The position numbers and the translations under genes were made by a program. The notes under the pieces were generated by a model that was not told where the DNA came from, did not search any database, and saw only the letters and a list, made by a program, of their open reading frames with translations. 35,596 bases of DNA from a virus. Where the stretch lies: IMG/VR virus record IMGVR_UViG_3300044638_007592, positions 1 to 35,596 of that record; one strand, given 5' to 3'. This document shows, piece after piece, positions 1-6,725 of this stretch (positions within the stretch are counted from its first letter, which is position 1; each line of letters starts with the position of its first letter).

Positions 1-137
1 GTCCTCTCTGCACTTCGCCAGATCGTTCAGATCCTTCACCGGCGAGCCATCCCGCATCACCAGACCCGGCGTTAGGATGCGCACCGCCGCGCCATCGATC
101 TCGCGCCTGCCCCAGGCCGCGATGTCGTCCGGCTCAT
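1..137. repeat. Left copy of the 137-bp terminal direct repeat
   Basis: Bases 1-137 match 35460-35596 at 136 of 137 positions; the only difference is G at 127 against C at 35586. Both copies lie inside the primase gene, and joining them restores one open frame across the ends. The simplest reading is the overlap of a circular assembly. A physical terminal repeat is less likely because the terminase is of the cos-cutting GpA type. Confidence 0.95.
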
Positions 138-1233
138 AGCGCGGCCCTACGCAAAACGTCTCCACCGCCGCCCCCACCTCCGTGAGCTGCGCCGCCCACC
201 GCGCCGCAGCCTCCATCCCTGGCATGCTCCGCTTCTTCGGCTTCATTCCCTCCTCGATCACACCGTCCTTCAGCGGGTCCGCATCCACCATGATCCGCAC
301 CCGGCGGCCCTTGAAATACGGCAGCGACTCCGCATGCAGCCGATTGCCCGCCCCCAGCATGCACACCACCGCCACGCGCTCCAGCATGCGATGCCGCAGC
401 AGAAAGTGATACGCCGCCAGCATGTCCGGCCCGCCCTCGACCAGCATCACCGCCACCTTGTCCCCGATCATGCTCGCCCCCACCGGCCAGCTCTTCCCCC
501 GCGTGCTCCACGCCTTGATCTCGCGCCCCTCGCTGATCTCATACAGCGCATTATCCAGCCGGCGAAACTCCGCCACCCGCCGCGTCCGATCAATCGCGCA
601 CCAGCTCGGAAACGTCACCTCCGCCACGCAGTTCGGCTTATCCAGCGCACAGCCACTCCGACCATGCACCAGGCACCGCGGCAGCCACTCGCCATTGGAT
701 CGGCGATACAAAGGCCACTCCGAAAAAGCCATCCGCGCAAACTTCCGCGCCGCCAGCCACACCGCCTCCGCATCCAGCCCACGCTTCTGCGCCACCATCT
801 CGCACTCATGGCGTTTCAGATGACGGAGTGGCGGCAGCTCAGGCGGTAGCTGCGACTCATCAAGCGCCCTTTCCGGCTGCCGCGCCACCGGCCGCTCCGT
901 GCGCGGACCGTAGTCGATCCCCTCGCCCACACTCACCCCCGCCTCACGCGCCAGATCCATCAGCGCCTGCTTAAAGTCGCAGCCCTTCACCGCCATCCAA
1001 AACGCGATCACATCCCCATCCCACCCGCAGCCAAAGCAGTGCATCCTGCCCCGAAATGCGTTCCCGCCGCCGATATTAAACGACGCCGACTTCTCCGCAT
1101 GAAACGGGCATGGCGCGGTGAAGTGCCCCTCCTTCACCCGCTTCATCCCGCCCACCTGGCACCACTCCGCCACCCGCACCGCATCCACACGGTCCAGCAC
1201 CTCCATCTTGATGTCTTCAAAGTCGCGCAGCAT
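1..1233 (-). CDS. DnaG-like primase, CHC2 zinc finger plus TOPRIM (5' part, continues across the contig joint)
   Basis: The ATG at 1233 opens a frame that runs off base 1 (411 codons) and continues at 35459 to a TGA at 35409-35411, giving 427 residues. A zinc finger is seen as CPFH (Cys42, His45) and CFGC (Cys66, Cys69), as in CHC2 primase domains. A TOPRIM core follows with LVEGGPD (Glu266, Asp270) and MVDADP (Asp317, Asp319), the usual metal-binding acids. The protein should make RNA primers for phage replication. It is shorter than bacterial DnaG (about 600 residues) and has no helicase domain; the next gene downstream supplies one. Asp369 becomes Glu in the right-hand copy of the terminal repeat. 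Family assignment is firm; partnership with the helicase is inferred from adjacency. Confidence 0.9.
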   Translation of the reverse strand, partial: MLRDFEDIKMEVLDRVDAVRVAEWCQVGGMKRVKEGHFTAPCPFHAEKSASFNIGGGNAFRGRMHCFGCGWDGDVIAFWMAVKGCDFKQALMDLAREAGVSVGEGIDYGPRTERPVARQPERALDESQLPPELPPLRHLKRHECEMVAQKRGLDAEAVWLAARKFARMAFSEWPLYRRSNGEWLPRCLVHGRSGCALDKPNCVAEVTFPSWCAIDRTRRVAEFRRLDNALYEISEGREIKAWSTRGKSWPVGASMIGDKVAVMLVEGGPDMLAAYHFLLRHRMLERVAVVCMLGAGNRLHAESLPYFKGRRVRIMVDADPLKDGVIEEGMKPKKRSMPGMEAAARWAAQLTEVGAAVETFCVGPRYEPDDIAAWGRREIDGAAVRILTPGLVMRDGSPVKDLNDLAKCRED

Positions 1234-1252
1234 CTTCGTTCCTCGTTCTTCG

Positions 1253-1283
1253 TTCTTCGTTCGTTGTTCACGCTTCAGCGTGT
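1253..1283. repeat. Junction repeat family B (hairpin CACGCTTCAGCGTG)
   Basis: A TTC/TTCG-rich lead is followed by GTTCGTTGTTCACGCTTCAG and GTGT. CACGCT-TC-AGCGTG at 1269-1282 is a perfect 6-bp hairpin. The same unit, with TC or TG in the loop, recurs near 2726, 4300, 15007 and 20535. This copy lies between the primase and the ParB-like gene and slightly overlaps the 3' end of the latter. Confidence 0.85.
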
Positions 1284-2684
1284 CCCCAGCGCCCCCTCAC
1301 ACTCCGCCAGCGCCTTATCCATCTCCACGTCGTTCTCCTTACACAGCGCTAGAGCCGCAAGCGCCAGGAAAGACCAGCGCAGACCCATCCGCCGCTCATT
1401 CTCATCGCGATCCAGCTCCCCTTTCATCACCACATACACCTCTTTCGGCAGCAAATGGCGCATCGCGCACCACCACATCCCCATCAGCGGCTTCCACGGC
1501 CCATCCGCCCGGATCGCATCCGGCTTCGACAGCAGTGCCGCGAGAAGGGCTTTCCAGCGTGCCAGGTCATACACAAAAAGACCCCGGCACTCCCCCGCCT
1601 CATCCACTCTTCCTCCTCCTCCTACTCCTACTCCTCCTCCCCCTTCATCGTGCTCTTCATCCCCACCCTCTCCCTCACCGGGAGGAAGAGTAGGAGTAAG
1701 AGGAAGAGTAGGATTACCGCTACGCTTCCCGCGGCCCATCCGCGGCTCCTCCGACCCCTTATCCGCCTCACGCACCGCCTTCATCGGCACCAGCACCACA
1801 TGCTTCGCGCTGATCGCCATCGCAGGCGCGATGAAAATCGGCACCCCATACACACCCGCCAGCCCGCCCCACGTCAAAGGCTCCGCCGGATTGATCAGCT
1901 CGCTGCTCTCGATGTATTCCTCCGCCCGCGCAAACGCCCCCTGCGGCAGCGCATCGCCCATCACATACTCCTCCCGATCCTCCCACGCCACGATCTGCGC
2001 CCCCTCGTGCTTCTTCCGCAGCCCTGGCGACATCTTCGCCCACTCCTTCTCCCACCGCATCGGCTTCAAAAACGCCTCTTGCAGCAGCACCTTCGCCTGC
2101 GCCCCGCTCATCGGCTGGCCCGTGATCTTGTCGTGCAGGATCATCTCTAGCGCCTCCTCCTGCTTCTCCTTGCTCGCCAGTTGGCGCATCAGGTCCGCCA
2201 CTTCGAGCGACACCAGCCCCTTCCACACCGCCTCCTGCACGCGATGCGGTAGCGTCTCCAGGTCCAGGTAAAGCTGCACCGTCTCCGCGCTCCGATGAAA
2301 CACCTGCGCCACCTCCGCGCTCGTGCGACCCAGCCGCACCAGCGTCCGCGCCGCCATCGCCAGCTCCCGAGCATCAAAGGGATCATTGCCATTTTGCAGC
2401 GAGATCAGGATCTCCATCGCCTCCGCGTCATCGAGTCGGCCGTAATCCTTCACCCACACCTCCGCGATCCCCGCCCGCAGCCCCGCCGCGTGGCGACGAT
2501 GCCCCTGCATGATCGTCCGCACCCCATTGCGGTCAAACACATGCAGATCCTCGCGGACGCCCTCCTTTTGCAGCACCGCCGCAAACTCCGGAATCCCCCG
2601 CAGCTCGCCCCCTCGCGGATTCATCTCCCACGGTGTTAAGCTCATCAGCATCACTTTTTCTCTTGTTGGTGTCATCGCATTCAT
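1275..2684 (-). CDS. ParB-like DNA-binding protein with an inserted low-complexity segment
   Basis: The protein has 469 residues. The N-terminal part resembles the ParB/Srx fold: GVREDLHVFDRNGVRTIMQ followed by GHRRHAAG (61-68), the ParB-box signature. A helix-turn-helix-like stretch, GRTSAEVAQVFHRSAETVQL, lies at about 119-138. This suggests a sequence-specific DNA-binding protein for replication, partition or early control; no ParA partner is seen. Residues about 318-366 are unlike the rest, with a Pro-rich LPLTPTLPPGEGEGG and a Gly/Glu tract, and look like a repeat inserted in frame. The C-terminal 100 residues are normal again. An alternative start is the ATG at 2675. It lies directly upstream of the primase. 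The ParB-type domain is well supported; the role is inferred. Confidence 0.8.
   Translation of the reverse strand: MNAMTPTREKVMLMSLTPWEMNPRGGELRGIPEFAAVLQKEGVREDLHVFDRNGVRTIMQGHRRHAAGLRAGIAEVWVKDYGRLDDAEAMEILISLQNGNDPFDARELAMAARTLVRLGRTSAEVAQVFHRSAETVQLYLDLETLPHRVQEAVWKGLVSLEVADLMRQLASKEKQEEALEMILHDKITGQPMSGAQAKVLLQEAFLKPMRWEKEWAKMSPGLRKKHEGAQIVAWEDREEYVMGDALPQGAFARAEEYIESSELINPAEPLTWGGLAGVYGVPIFIAPAMAISAKHVVLVPMKAVREADKGSEEPRMGRGKRSGNPTLPLTPTLPPGEGEGGDEEHDEGGGGVGVGGGGRVDEAGECRGLFVYDLARWKALLAALLSKPDAIRADGPWKPLMGMWWCAMRHLLPKEVYVVMKGELDRDENERRMGLRWSFLALAALALCKENDVEMDKALAECEGALGTR
1584..1735. repeat. In-frame repeat insertion inside the ParB-like gene
   Basis: The plus strand reads CCTCCTCCTACTCCTACTCC-type tracts, then CCCTCTCCCTCACCGGGAGG, then AGGAAGAGTAGGAGTAAGAG. 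The CCTAC/GTAGG arms face each other around a LTPTL-PPGEG-type palindromic core. It is translated as a Gly/Pro/Glu-rich insert that no ParB domain needs. It resembles the intergenic palindromic repeats that read LTPTLSPEGRG in many bacteria (recalled, not checked). Confidence 0.65.
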
Positions 2685-2695
2685 CGTTCTTCGTT

Positions 2696-2782
2696 CGTTG
2701 GTTTGTTGTTCGTCGTTCGTTGTTCACGCTTCAGCGTGTTCTGAAATCATCGTCACTCCGGTCACTGCGGTCATTGAAGTCA
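2696..2782. repeat. Composite junction repeat: family B hairpin followed by family C 9-bp repeats
   Basis: GTTCGTTGTTCACGCTTCAG is followed after a short spacer by GTCACTCCGGTCACTGCGG and related 9-mers. The same B-then-C arrangement occurs at 4290-4367. On the minus strand it encodes the last residues of the upstream gene (NDRSDRSDDDFRTR), so the repeat has supplied that protein's C-terminus. Confidence 0.85.
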
Positions 2783-3642
2783 CCTCGGACCCTCCCTTCC
2801 GCCTTCAGTCCCATTTTCAGTTCCTCCATTCCTCCATTCTCAGTTCCACCATCGTGCATGGAAGAATGGGCCAGAATGGCGGAATGGGTCAAAATGGAGG
2901 AATGGCCCGACTCCTTCCCCGCCCGGTTCCTCTTCCCTTTCATCGCCTTGCTCAGCGCGGCCCGGCATCCCTCCCGCTTCATAAACCACAGCTCCGCCAT
3001 CGCGTGACTGCGATCCCGCCGCTGCATCCGCTGCATCAGCTCCAAAGCCGTCCGCTTCAGCGCCGCGCTCACCGCGCTCCGCTTATTCTCCGCCTTTAGC
3101 CCCACCGCGTGCCCGATCGCATCCAGGCTCGCCGCCAGCGCCGGCCGCGCACTCTTCCGGCTTTGAAACGCATACACAAAGCACAGCGCCCGCAGCCCCA
3201 CCTCACGCGCACTCCAGCCCTTGCGAGTCATCAGCGCCAGCATGATCCGGCCCGCCTCCGGCTCCCACGCCACCGCCGGGCACCGCACCATTGCCGCCCG
3301 CGCCCGCGCAAACTCCACCTGTCCGCGCCACAGCTTCCGCGGGGCCATCTCCGGCGCATTCAGCGCCGCGATCACCGCCACCCGATCCCGAATCACCTCC
3401 ACCGAAGCCGCCTCAAACGTCACCGCCATGATCACGCTCATCAGGCACTCCGCCTTCGCACGGCTCCCATCCATTCCTCCATTCTGGCCCATTCCTCCAT
3501 TCTCAGTTCCACCCTGCTCCTGCTCATCCTCCGCGCGCATCATCACCTCATCCGGCGCGAGCCCATGCAGCGCATCGAAGCCCAAATCAAAAGCCTCCTC
3601 CTGCGCCACATCGTGGAATTCGTTCGTGAAGTGATCGTTCAT
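2731..3642 (-). CDS. Unknown early protein carrying repeat-derived segments
   Basis: This 303-residue protein is of no family I recognise. Two stretches derive from junction repeats: GGTENGGMGQNGGMDGS near residues 44-60, and from about 244 to the end (HSSILTHSAILAHSS, then GGTENGGMEELKMG, then NDRSDRSDDDF). The remaining core, about 60-243, is Ala/Arg-rich and helical, with a possible helix-turn-helix at DAIGHAVGLKAENKRSAVS. It lies between the ParB-like gene and a small coiled-coil protein in the early block, so a replication or regulation role is possible but not shown. The true ancestral stop may have been upstream of the repeat-derived tail. Confidence 0.65.
   Translation of the reverse strand: MNDHFTNEFHDVAQEEAFDLGFDALHGLAPDEVMMRAEDEQEQGGTENGGMGQNGGMDGSRAKAECLMSVIMAVTFEAASVEVIRDRVAVIAALNAPEMAPRKLWRGQVEFARARAAMVRCPAVAWEPEAGRIMLALMTRKGWSAREVGLRALCFVYAFQSRKSARPALAASLDAIGHAVGLKAENKRSAVSAALKRTALELMQRMQRRDRSHAMAELWFMKREGCRAALSKAMKGKRNRAGKESGHSSILTHSAILAHSSMHDGGTENGGMEELKMGLKAEGRVRGDFNDRSDRSDDDFRTR
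2813..2912. repeat. Junction repeat family A (inverted arms)
   Basis: The left arm reads TTCCTCCATTCTCAGTTCCA and the right arm GAATGGGCCAGAATGGCGGA and GTCAAAATGGAGGAATGG. The arms are imperfect inverted copies and can form a long hairpin around 2855. It lies inside the 3' part of the 2731-3642 gene. Confidence 0.8.
3470..3513. repeat. Junction repeat family A, short copy inside a coding region
   Basis: CCATTCCTCCATTCTGGCCC and ATTCCTCCATTCTCAGTTCC match the arms at 2813-2912 and 4690-4797. It is read in frame as GGTENGGMGQNGGMDGS in the 303-residue protein. Confidence 0.75.
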
Positions 3643-3647
3643 GGTAT

Positions 3648-3702
3648 TCGGTTCTCAAAGTCTCCCTGTCTCATGGCCTCATTGTCCGATGGTCTCCCCG
3701 TG
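3648..3702. repeat. Junction repeat family D (GTCTCC type)
   Basis: TCTCAAAGTCTCCCTGTCTC, ATGGCCTCATTG and GATGGTCTCCCCG belong to the family that dominates 18376-18490. It spans the junction between the two flanking early genes and runs into the 3' end of the 3679-3990 gene. Confidence 0.65.
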
Positions 3703-3990
3703 CTCCGCTTCAAACCGCACACGCTCACGCTCCATCACCGTCACCAGGCGACGCCTCTCCTCCTCCACCTCGCGCAGCTCCCGTGCGCTCGTCATCAGGT
3801 TCACGCTTGCCAGTCGGAATTGCAGCGCCAACACCTCCAGGTCATCCGCGCCCATCTCCTCCGTCACATCGCGCTCCAAGATCGCCCTCGTCCGGGCAAT
3901 CACCCCGCGCTGCGCATCCTGCGCCCGGTTAAACTTGATCTCCGGCTGAAGCTGCCAGCCCTCATGTGATGTCGTCGTCGTCGTGTTCAT
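3679..3990 (-). CDS. Small coiled-coil early protein, unknown function
   Basis: This 103-residue protein starts with MNTTTTTSHEGWQLQPEIKF. Its second half is Glu/Arg-rich with heptad-like spacing (LREVEEERRRLVTVMERERV, about 72-91), consistent with a coiled coil. There is no signal peptide, membrane segment or known motif. It lies in the early minus-strand series between the HTH-like 74-residue protein and the 303-residue protein. The last residues overlap a family D repeat. Confidence 0.65.
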   Translation of the reverse strand: MNTTTTTSHEGWQLQPEIKFNRAQDAQRGVIARTRAILERDVTEEMGADDLEVLALQFRLASVNLMTSARELREVEEERRRLVTVMERERVRFEAEHGETIGQ

Positions 3991-3994
3991 TTTC

Positions 3995-4045
3995 AGTTCG
4001 TGGTTCAGGTTCTCAATTCGTCATTCCTCATTCTGGTTTCGTCCT
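3995..4045. repeat. Junction repeat family E (GGTTC / CATTCCTCATTCTGG)
   Basis: CAGTTCGTGGTTCAGGTTCT is followed by ATTCGTCATTCCTCATTCTGGTTTCGTCC. The reverse complement shares the 20-mer GACGAAACCAGAATGAGGAA with the segment just after the integrase stop (about 9018). The 3991-4052 gap between two early genes holds nothing else that I see. Confidence 0.75.
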
Positions 4046-4052
4046 TCCGCCG

Positions 4053-4277
4053 CTAGGCGGCCGGATACTCCCCCGCCGCAATGCGCTCACTCACCTCCTG
4101 CACCTCGCGAAAGGCGTAATACACACTCCCGCCCTCCGGCTTCCGCGCGCACGGCCGCAGCCATCCCGCCCGCATCGCATCCTCAAACACCTGGCGACGC
4201 AGGAACTCGATCACCTCAGCCTGCGCCATGTGCGAAGGCGGCGGGAAAAGCGTCTTTCGTTTCAGCTTCAGGCTCAT
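4053..4277 (-). CDS. Small helix-turn-helix/excisionase-like protein (weak call)
   Basis: The protein has 74 residues. The stretch EVIEFLRRQVFEDAMRAGWL is followed by Pro-Cys-Ala-Arg, then GGSVYYAFREVQEVSERIAAG. The pattern of a helix, an AGWL turn, a short basic wing and a closing helix resembles small MerR/excisionase-like DNA-binding proteins. Such a protein could act as a recombination directionality factor or early regulator. It overlaps the upstream membrane protein gene by 4 bp (ATGA, 4274-4277), so translation is probably coupled. It is distant from the integrase, so the excisionase role is a guess. Confidence 0.55.
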   Translation of the reverse strand: MSLKLKRKTLFPPPSHMAQAEVIEFLRRQVFEDAMRAGWLRPCARKPEGGSVYYAFREVQEVSERIAAGEYPAA

Positions 4278-4909
4278 ACCGCCACCTCCTCAGTCGCACG
4301 TTGTTCACGCTTGAGCGTGCTCCGGGCCTCGTCACTCCGGTCACTCCGGTCAATGCAGTCACTCCTCAGCCTCCCCGCCAGCGCCACCATCTCCATCAGG
4401 CTTGTCATGAAGAGCACCTTCTTCCAGCGCCAGCGCACAAACCGATCCACCGCCGTCAGCCCCTGCTCACTCAGCGCCAGATCCCGCAGCAGTTGCAGAT
4501 CCACCGTCGTCACCACCGCGATCCCATGCCGACGCAGCATCACCCGCATCGGATCTTCCCGCCCGTCGCCCGCGTAGGGATCCATCTCCACCGCCCCATC
4601 CTCCCGCGCCTGCCGACGCACCGCTAAAGCCAACACCATCACCAAAAGCATCACCGCCGCGCCACTGGTCAACACCTCACCCATCGTCCATCCATTTTCA
4701 GTTCCTCCCTTTTCAGTTTTCAGTTCCACCATCTCAGTCATCCCAATCATGGAAGAACTGAAAATGGAGGAATGGGCCAAAATGGAAGAATGGCCCAAAC
4801 CCGTCTCCGCCTTCGCCGCCGACCACGCCCAGCCGCACAGCGCACTCAGCGCCAGCATCCGCAGCATCGCCATTCCACCGCGCACACGTCGCCCCATGGG
4901 CGCGCGCAT
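4274..4909 (-). CDS. Putative membrane protein with repeat-derived inserts
   Basis: From the ATG at 4909 it has 211 residues; an upstream in-frame ATG at 4942 would start inside a family C repeat and is less attractive. The N-terminus is basic then hydrophobic (MLRMLALSALCGWAWSAAKA), a signal-anchor or signal peptide. A second hydrophobic helix, GAAVMLLVMVLALAV, lies near the middle. Between them is a family A repeat read as GHSSILAHSSIFSS and ENGW. The C-terminus (CIDRSDRSDEARSTLKREQR) is read from B and C repeats. No function is recognised. Both ends and the middle have been remodelled by junction repeats. Confidence 0.5.
   Translation of the reverse strand: MRAPMGRRVRGGMAMLRMLALSALCGWAWSAAKAETGLGHSSILAHSSIFSSSMIGMTEMVELKTEKGGTENGWTMGEVLTSGAAVMLLVMVLALAVRRQAREDGAVEMDPYAGDGREDPMRVMLRRHGIAVVTTVDLQLLRDLALSEQGLTAVDRFVRWRWKKVLFMTSLMEMVALAGRLRSDCIDRSDRSDEARSTLKREQRATEEVAV
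4290..4367. repeat. Composite junction repeat B plus C
   Basis: GTTGTTCACGCTTGAGCGTG is followed by GTCACTCCGGTCACTCCGGT and CAATGCAGTCACTC. The order and orientation match 2696-2782. It encodes the C-terminus of the membrane protein on the minus strand. Confidence 0.85.
4690..4797. repeat. Junction repeat family A, long inverted copy
   Basis: CCATTTTCAGTTCCTCCCTT and TTTCAGTTTTCAGTTCCACC form the left arm; ATGGAAGAACTGAAAATGGA and GGAATGGGCCAAAATGGAAG form the right arm. It is a large imperfect hairpin inside the membrane protein gene. Confidence 0.8.
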
Positions 4910-4942
4910 CGTCACTAAAGTCACTCGGGTCAGTAAAGTCAT
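4910..4942. repeat. Junction repeat family C, degenerate copy
   Basis: GTCACTAAAGTCACTCGGGT and CAGTAAAGTCA are 9-bp-period copies of the GTCACTCCG type, just before the preferred start of the membrane protein gene. Their position argues for the start at 4909. Confidence 0.65.
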
Positions 4943-4985
4943 AATCAGCTTTCTTGTTCGTGGTTGTTCGTTCTTCATTCGCCCC

Positions 4986-5228
4986 TCACGACGCGCCCCA
5001 AATCCGCGCCACCATCACCGCCGCGCAGCTCAGCCAAAACACCGACCACATCACCGCGCTCGGCCATGGGTTCTCCGGTGCCCGCATTAGCAACGACCGC
5101 TTCGCATCCGGCAGCCCATTGTAAGCCCTCAGAATCTCCGCCAGCTCACCCGCCGTGCATTCATCCATCAGCCGCATCATCACCGCCTCCGTCAGCGGCT
5201 CCTTTGTTTGTGTAGGTTGCTCAGTCAT
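4986..5228 (-). CDS. Small single-span membrane protein, unknown function
   Basis: The protein has 80 residues. The soluble N-terminal part is acidic and helical (EAVMMRLMDECTAGELAEIL). The C-terminus carries one hydrophobic helix, SAVMWSVFWLSCAAVMVARI (58-77), so it is probably a tail-anchored membrane protein. It lies downstream of the sigma factor in the early block and may be co-transcribed with it. No family is recognised. Confidence 0.6.
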   Translation of the reverse strand: MTEQPTQTKEPLTEAVMMRLMDECTAGELAEILRAYNGLPDAKRSLLMRAPENPWPSAVMWSVFWLSCAAVMVARIWGAS

Positions 5229-5271
5229 AAAATTTCAAATTTCAAATTTCCAGTTTCCAATTTTCAGTTCT
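5224..5271. repeat. Junction repeat family F (AAATTTC tandem)
   Basis: AAATTTCAAATTTCAAATTT is followed by CCAGTTTCCAATTTTCAG. It is AT-rich in a GC-rich genome. It fills the junction between the sigma factor gene and the small membrane protein and overlaps the last codons of the sigma gene. Confidence 0.8.
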
Positions 5272-5845
5272 CCGCGCCCCGCGCGCCCATCCACCCCCGC
5301 AGCTTCCGCAGCGCCCCCGACGCGATCTGCTGCACCCGCGTGTAGGTGATCCCAAACTCCGGCGGCAGATGCCGCAGCGGCACCCCATCCCAAAACGCCC
5401 GACGCAGAATCTGCATCTCCCGCTCATCCAGGCGCGAAAGCAGCGACTGCATCTTTACGTGCGCATCCTCCTCCACCCACTCCGACTCCACCGGCACCGT
5501 GAATACCGCGTGCATCGTGGTTTCGCTGCCATCGTCACCGAACATCGGCGCATCCAGCCGCATCTCACCCACCCACCAAAACTTCTCATTCGAAGGCAGC
5601 TTCACGATCTGGCCCATCCGCATCACCCATCGGTGCATGCGTGTCTTGATCGCGCGGCCCGCATACGAAATAAACTTCACCCCGCGTTCCGGATCATAGC
5701 TCTTCGCCGCCAGCACCAGTGCCACGCGTCCCTCTTGCAGCAGGTCCGGCAGCCCTGATTCACCCACCACCTTCAGCCAGTCATTCGCGCACGACCTCAA
5801 AAAGCCCTCATGCTCCGCCAGCATCGCATTGAGATCCGGGTTCAT
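5264..5845 (-). CDS. Phage-encoded sigma-70 family RNA polymerase sigma factor
   Basis: The protein has 193 residues. Region 2 is seen at about 31-76: LPDLLQEGRVALVLAAKSYD, then RGVKFISYAGRAIKTRMHRW, the core-binding and -10-reading helices. Region 4 is at about 133-185: SLLSRLDEREMQILRRAFWD, then ITYTRVQQIASGALRKLRG, the -35-reading helix-turn-helix. Length and the lack of regions 1 and 3 fit small phage or ECF-like sigma factors. It should redirect host RNA polymerase, perhaps to late genes. The start at 5845 overlaps the upstream gene by 4 bp (ATGA). The late genes carry a shared TTTGACACC element that it could read; that link is inference. Confidence 0.88.
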   Translation of the reverse strand: MNPDLNAMLAEHEGFLRSCANDWLKVVGESGLPDLLQEGRVALVLAAKSYDPERGVKFISYAGRAIKTRMHRWVMRMGQIVKLPSNEKFWWVGEMRLDAPMFGDDGSETTMHAVFTVPVESEWVEEDAHVKMQSLLSRLDEREMQILRRAFWDGVPLRHLPPEFGITYTRVQQIASGALRKLRGWMGARGAEN

Positions 5846-6147
5846 GGCTCGCCCCTCCCTTCGGTCGAAGACTGGGAGACCATGAGACTTGGAGACTCGG
5901 AGCCACCATCAGGCCCCAGCATCCGCAGGCACACGCCCTCCACCTGCCCCGCCACCACGCTTGAAACGATCAGCATCTCCCGCAGCCGCGAATCCTCGAT
6001 CACCAAAGAGCGCACCAGTCGCAGCCGCGCATCCATCGTCATCGCCAGCGCCAGCCCATCCGGCCCCATGATCGTCACCCGGTAATCCGAGCTTGATCCC
6101 TCACCCGCCCCGTCAACACGGTCATTGTTGTCAGTCAGGTCACTCAT
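5842..6147 (-). CDS. Unknown early protein coupled to the sigma factor
   Basis: This 101-residue protein is not recognised. The core (YRVTIMGPDGLALAMTMDAR, about 22-41, followed by RLRLVRSLVIEDSRLREMLI) looks like a small alpha/beta domain. The C-terminus is read from a family D repeat (PSLMVSQSSTEGRG). It overlaps the genes on both sides by 4 bp (6144-6147 and 5842-5845), so three genes form a translationally coupled string that ends in the sigma factor. Coupling suggests a shared early role, possibly modulation of the sigma factor, but nothing in the sequence shows it. Confidence 0.65.
   Translation of the reverse strand: MSDLTDNNDRVDGAGEGSSSDYRVTIMGPDGLALAMTMDARLRLVRSLVIEDSRLREMLIVSSVVAGQVEGVCLRMLGPDGGSESPSLMVSQSSTEGRGEP
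5868..5905. repeat. Junction repeat family D
   Basis: GAAGACTGGGAGACCATGAG and ACTTGGAGACTCGGAG belong to the GAGAC-GGG type. It lies at the 3' end of the 5842-6147 gene and is translated there. Confidence 0.7.
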
Positions 6148-6374
6148 GCCACGGCCTCCTCCTCTCCATCTTGCCCCGTCACATGCTTCGCCAGAGTCGT
6201 CGCCACATCATGCAGGTCCTCAAAAGCGGCGCGCAGCGATTCATAATCCGGCGGCACCGCCGCATCAAAATACGGCGTCTCCAAAATCCCTTGGCAGAGA
6301 TCCTGCACCAGCGTGCTTTTCAGATCCTCTGTCCCTCGCGGCTCCCGTTTCCGTGTCAGTGTGTGTGTCGTCAT
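6144..6374 (-). CDS. Small acidic early protein, unknown function
   Basis: This 76-residue protein is not recognised. It is acidic and largely helical (YESLRAAFEDLHDVATTLAK, about 44-63) with no membrane segment. It is the first gene of the 4-bp-overlap string that leads to the sigma factor. Upstream lies a 153-bp gap with a family D repeat, so transcription probably comes from the regulator gene promoter at about 6.75 kb. Confidence 0.6.
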   Translation of the reverse strand: MTTHTLTRKREPRGTEDLKSTLVQDLCQGILETPYFDAAVPPDYESLRAAFEDLHDVATTLAKHVTGQDGEEEAVA

Positions 6375-6527
6375 CGTCTTGCCCTCGATTTGTTGGTTTG
6401 GTTATCTCCTGGTCTCCTAATCTCCCGGTCTCCCGGTCTGGTTTGAATGGTCCCCGCCTCGCCCGCGCTAAACTCTCCCCAGAGCAGGCCTCATCGAAGC
6501 CCCCAGCGCAGACGGGCGGGGAAATTG
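6375..6527. repeat. Intergenic gap with family D repeat
   Basis: TATCTCCTGGTCTCCTAATC and TCCCGGTCTCCCGGTCTGG (about 6403-6441) are 9-10-bp-period repeats of the GGTCTCC type. The rest of the gap shows no clear promoter or hairpin. A GTG-start frame across the gap overlaps the RHH stop but is largely made of the repeat, so I do not call a gene. Confidence 0.6.
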
Positions 6528-6725
6528 TCACGCCGCCAGCGCGGGATCGGGGCGCGGCAGCTGCATCAGCTTCACGCCGCCCGTCTCGCGGCGCTCCAGC
6601 AGCAGGCGCACCATGCCCTGCCGCAGCAGGTCGCTCAGGCTCACGCCCGTTTCGTTGCTCAGGGTAATGCCACCCTCATTGAGTTCGGGCGGCAGCGTCA
6701 CAGTGATTCGATTCGGTTTATTCAT
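6528..6725 (-). CDS. Ribbon-helix-helix (CopG/Arc-type) transcription regulator
   Basis: The protein has 65 residues. MNKPNRITVTLPPELNEGGI is a short basic beta strand (RITVTLP) of the type that reads the DNA major groove. VSLSDLLRQGMVRLLLERRE is the following helix with hydrophobic spacing typical of RHH dimers. It is the first minus-strand gene after the divergent switch region, and a three-box dyad lies only 4 bp upstream of its start, so autoregulation is likely. It probably controls the early operon or the lysogeny decision. Fold call good; target inferred. Confidence 0.75.
   Translation of the reverse strand: MNKPNRITVTLPPELNEGGITLSNETGVSLSDLLRQGMVRLLLERRETGGVKLMQLPRPDPALAA

Noticed and set aside
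6265-6531. A GTG-start frame coupled to the RHH stop
   Set aside because: Most of it is a family D repeat, and it overlaps the 6144-6374 gene for over 100 bp.
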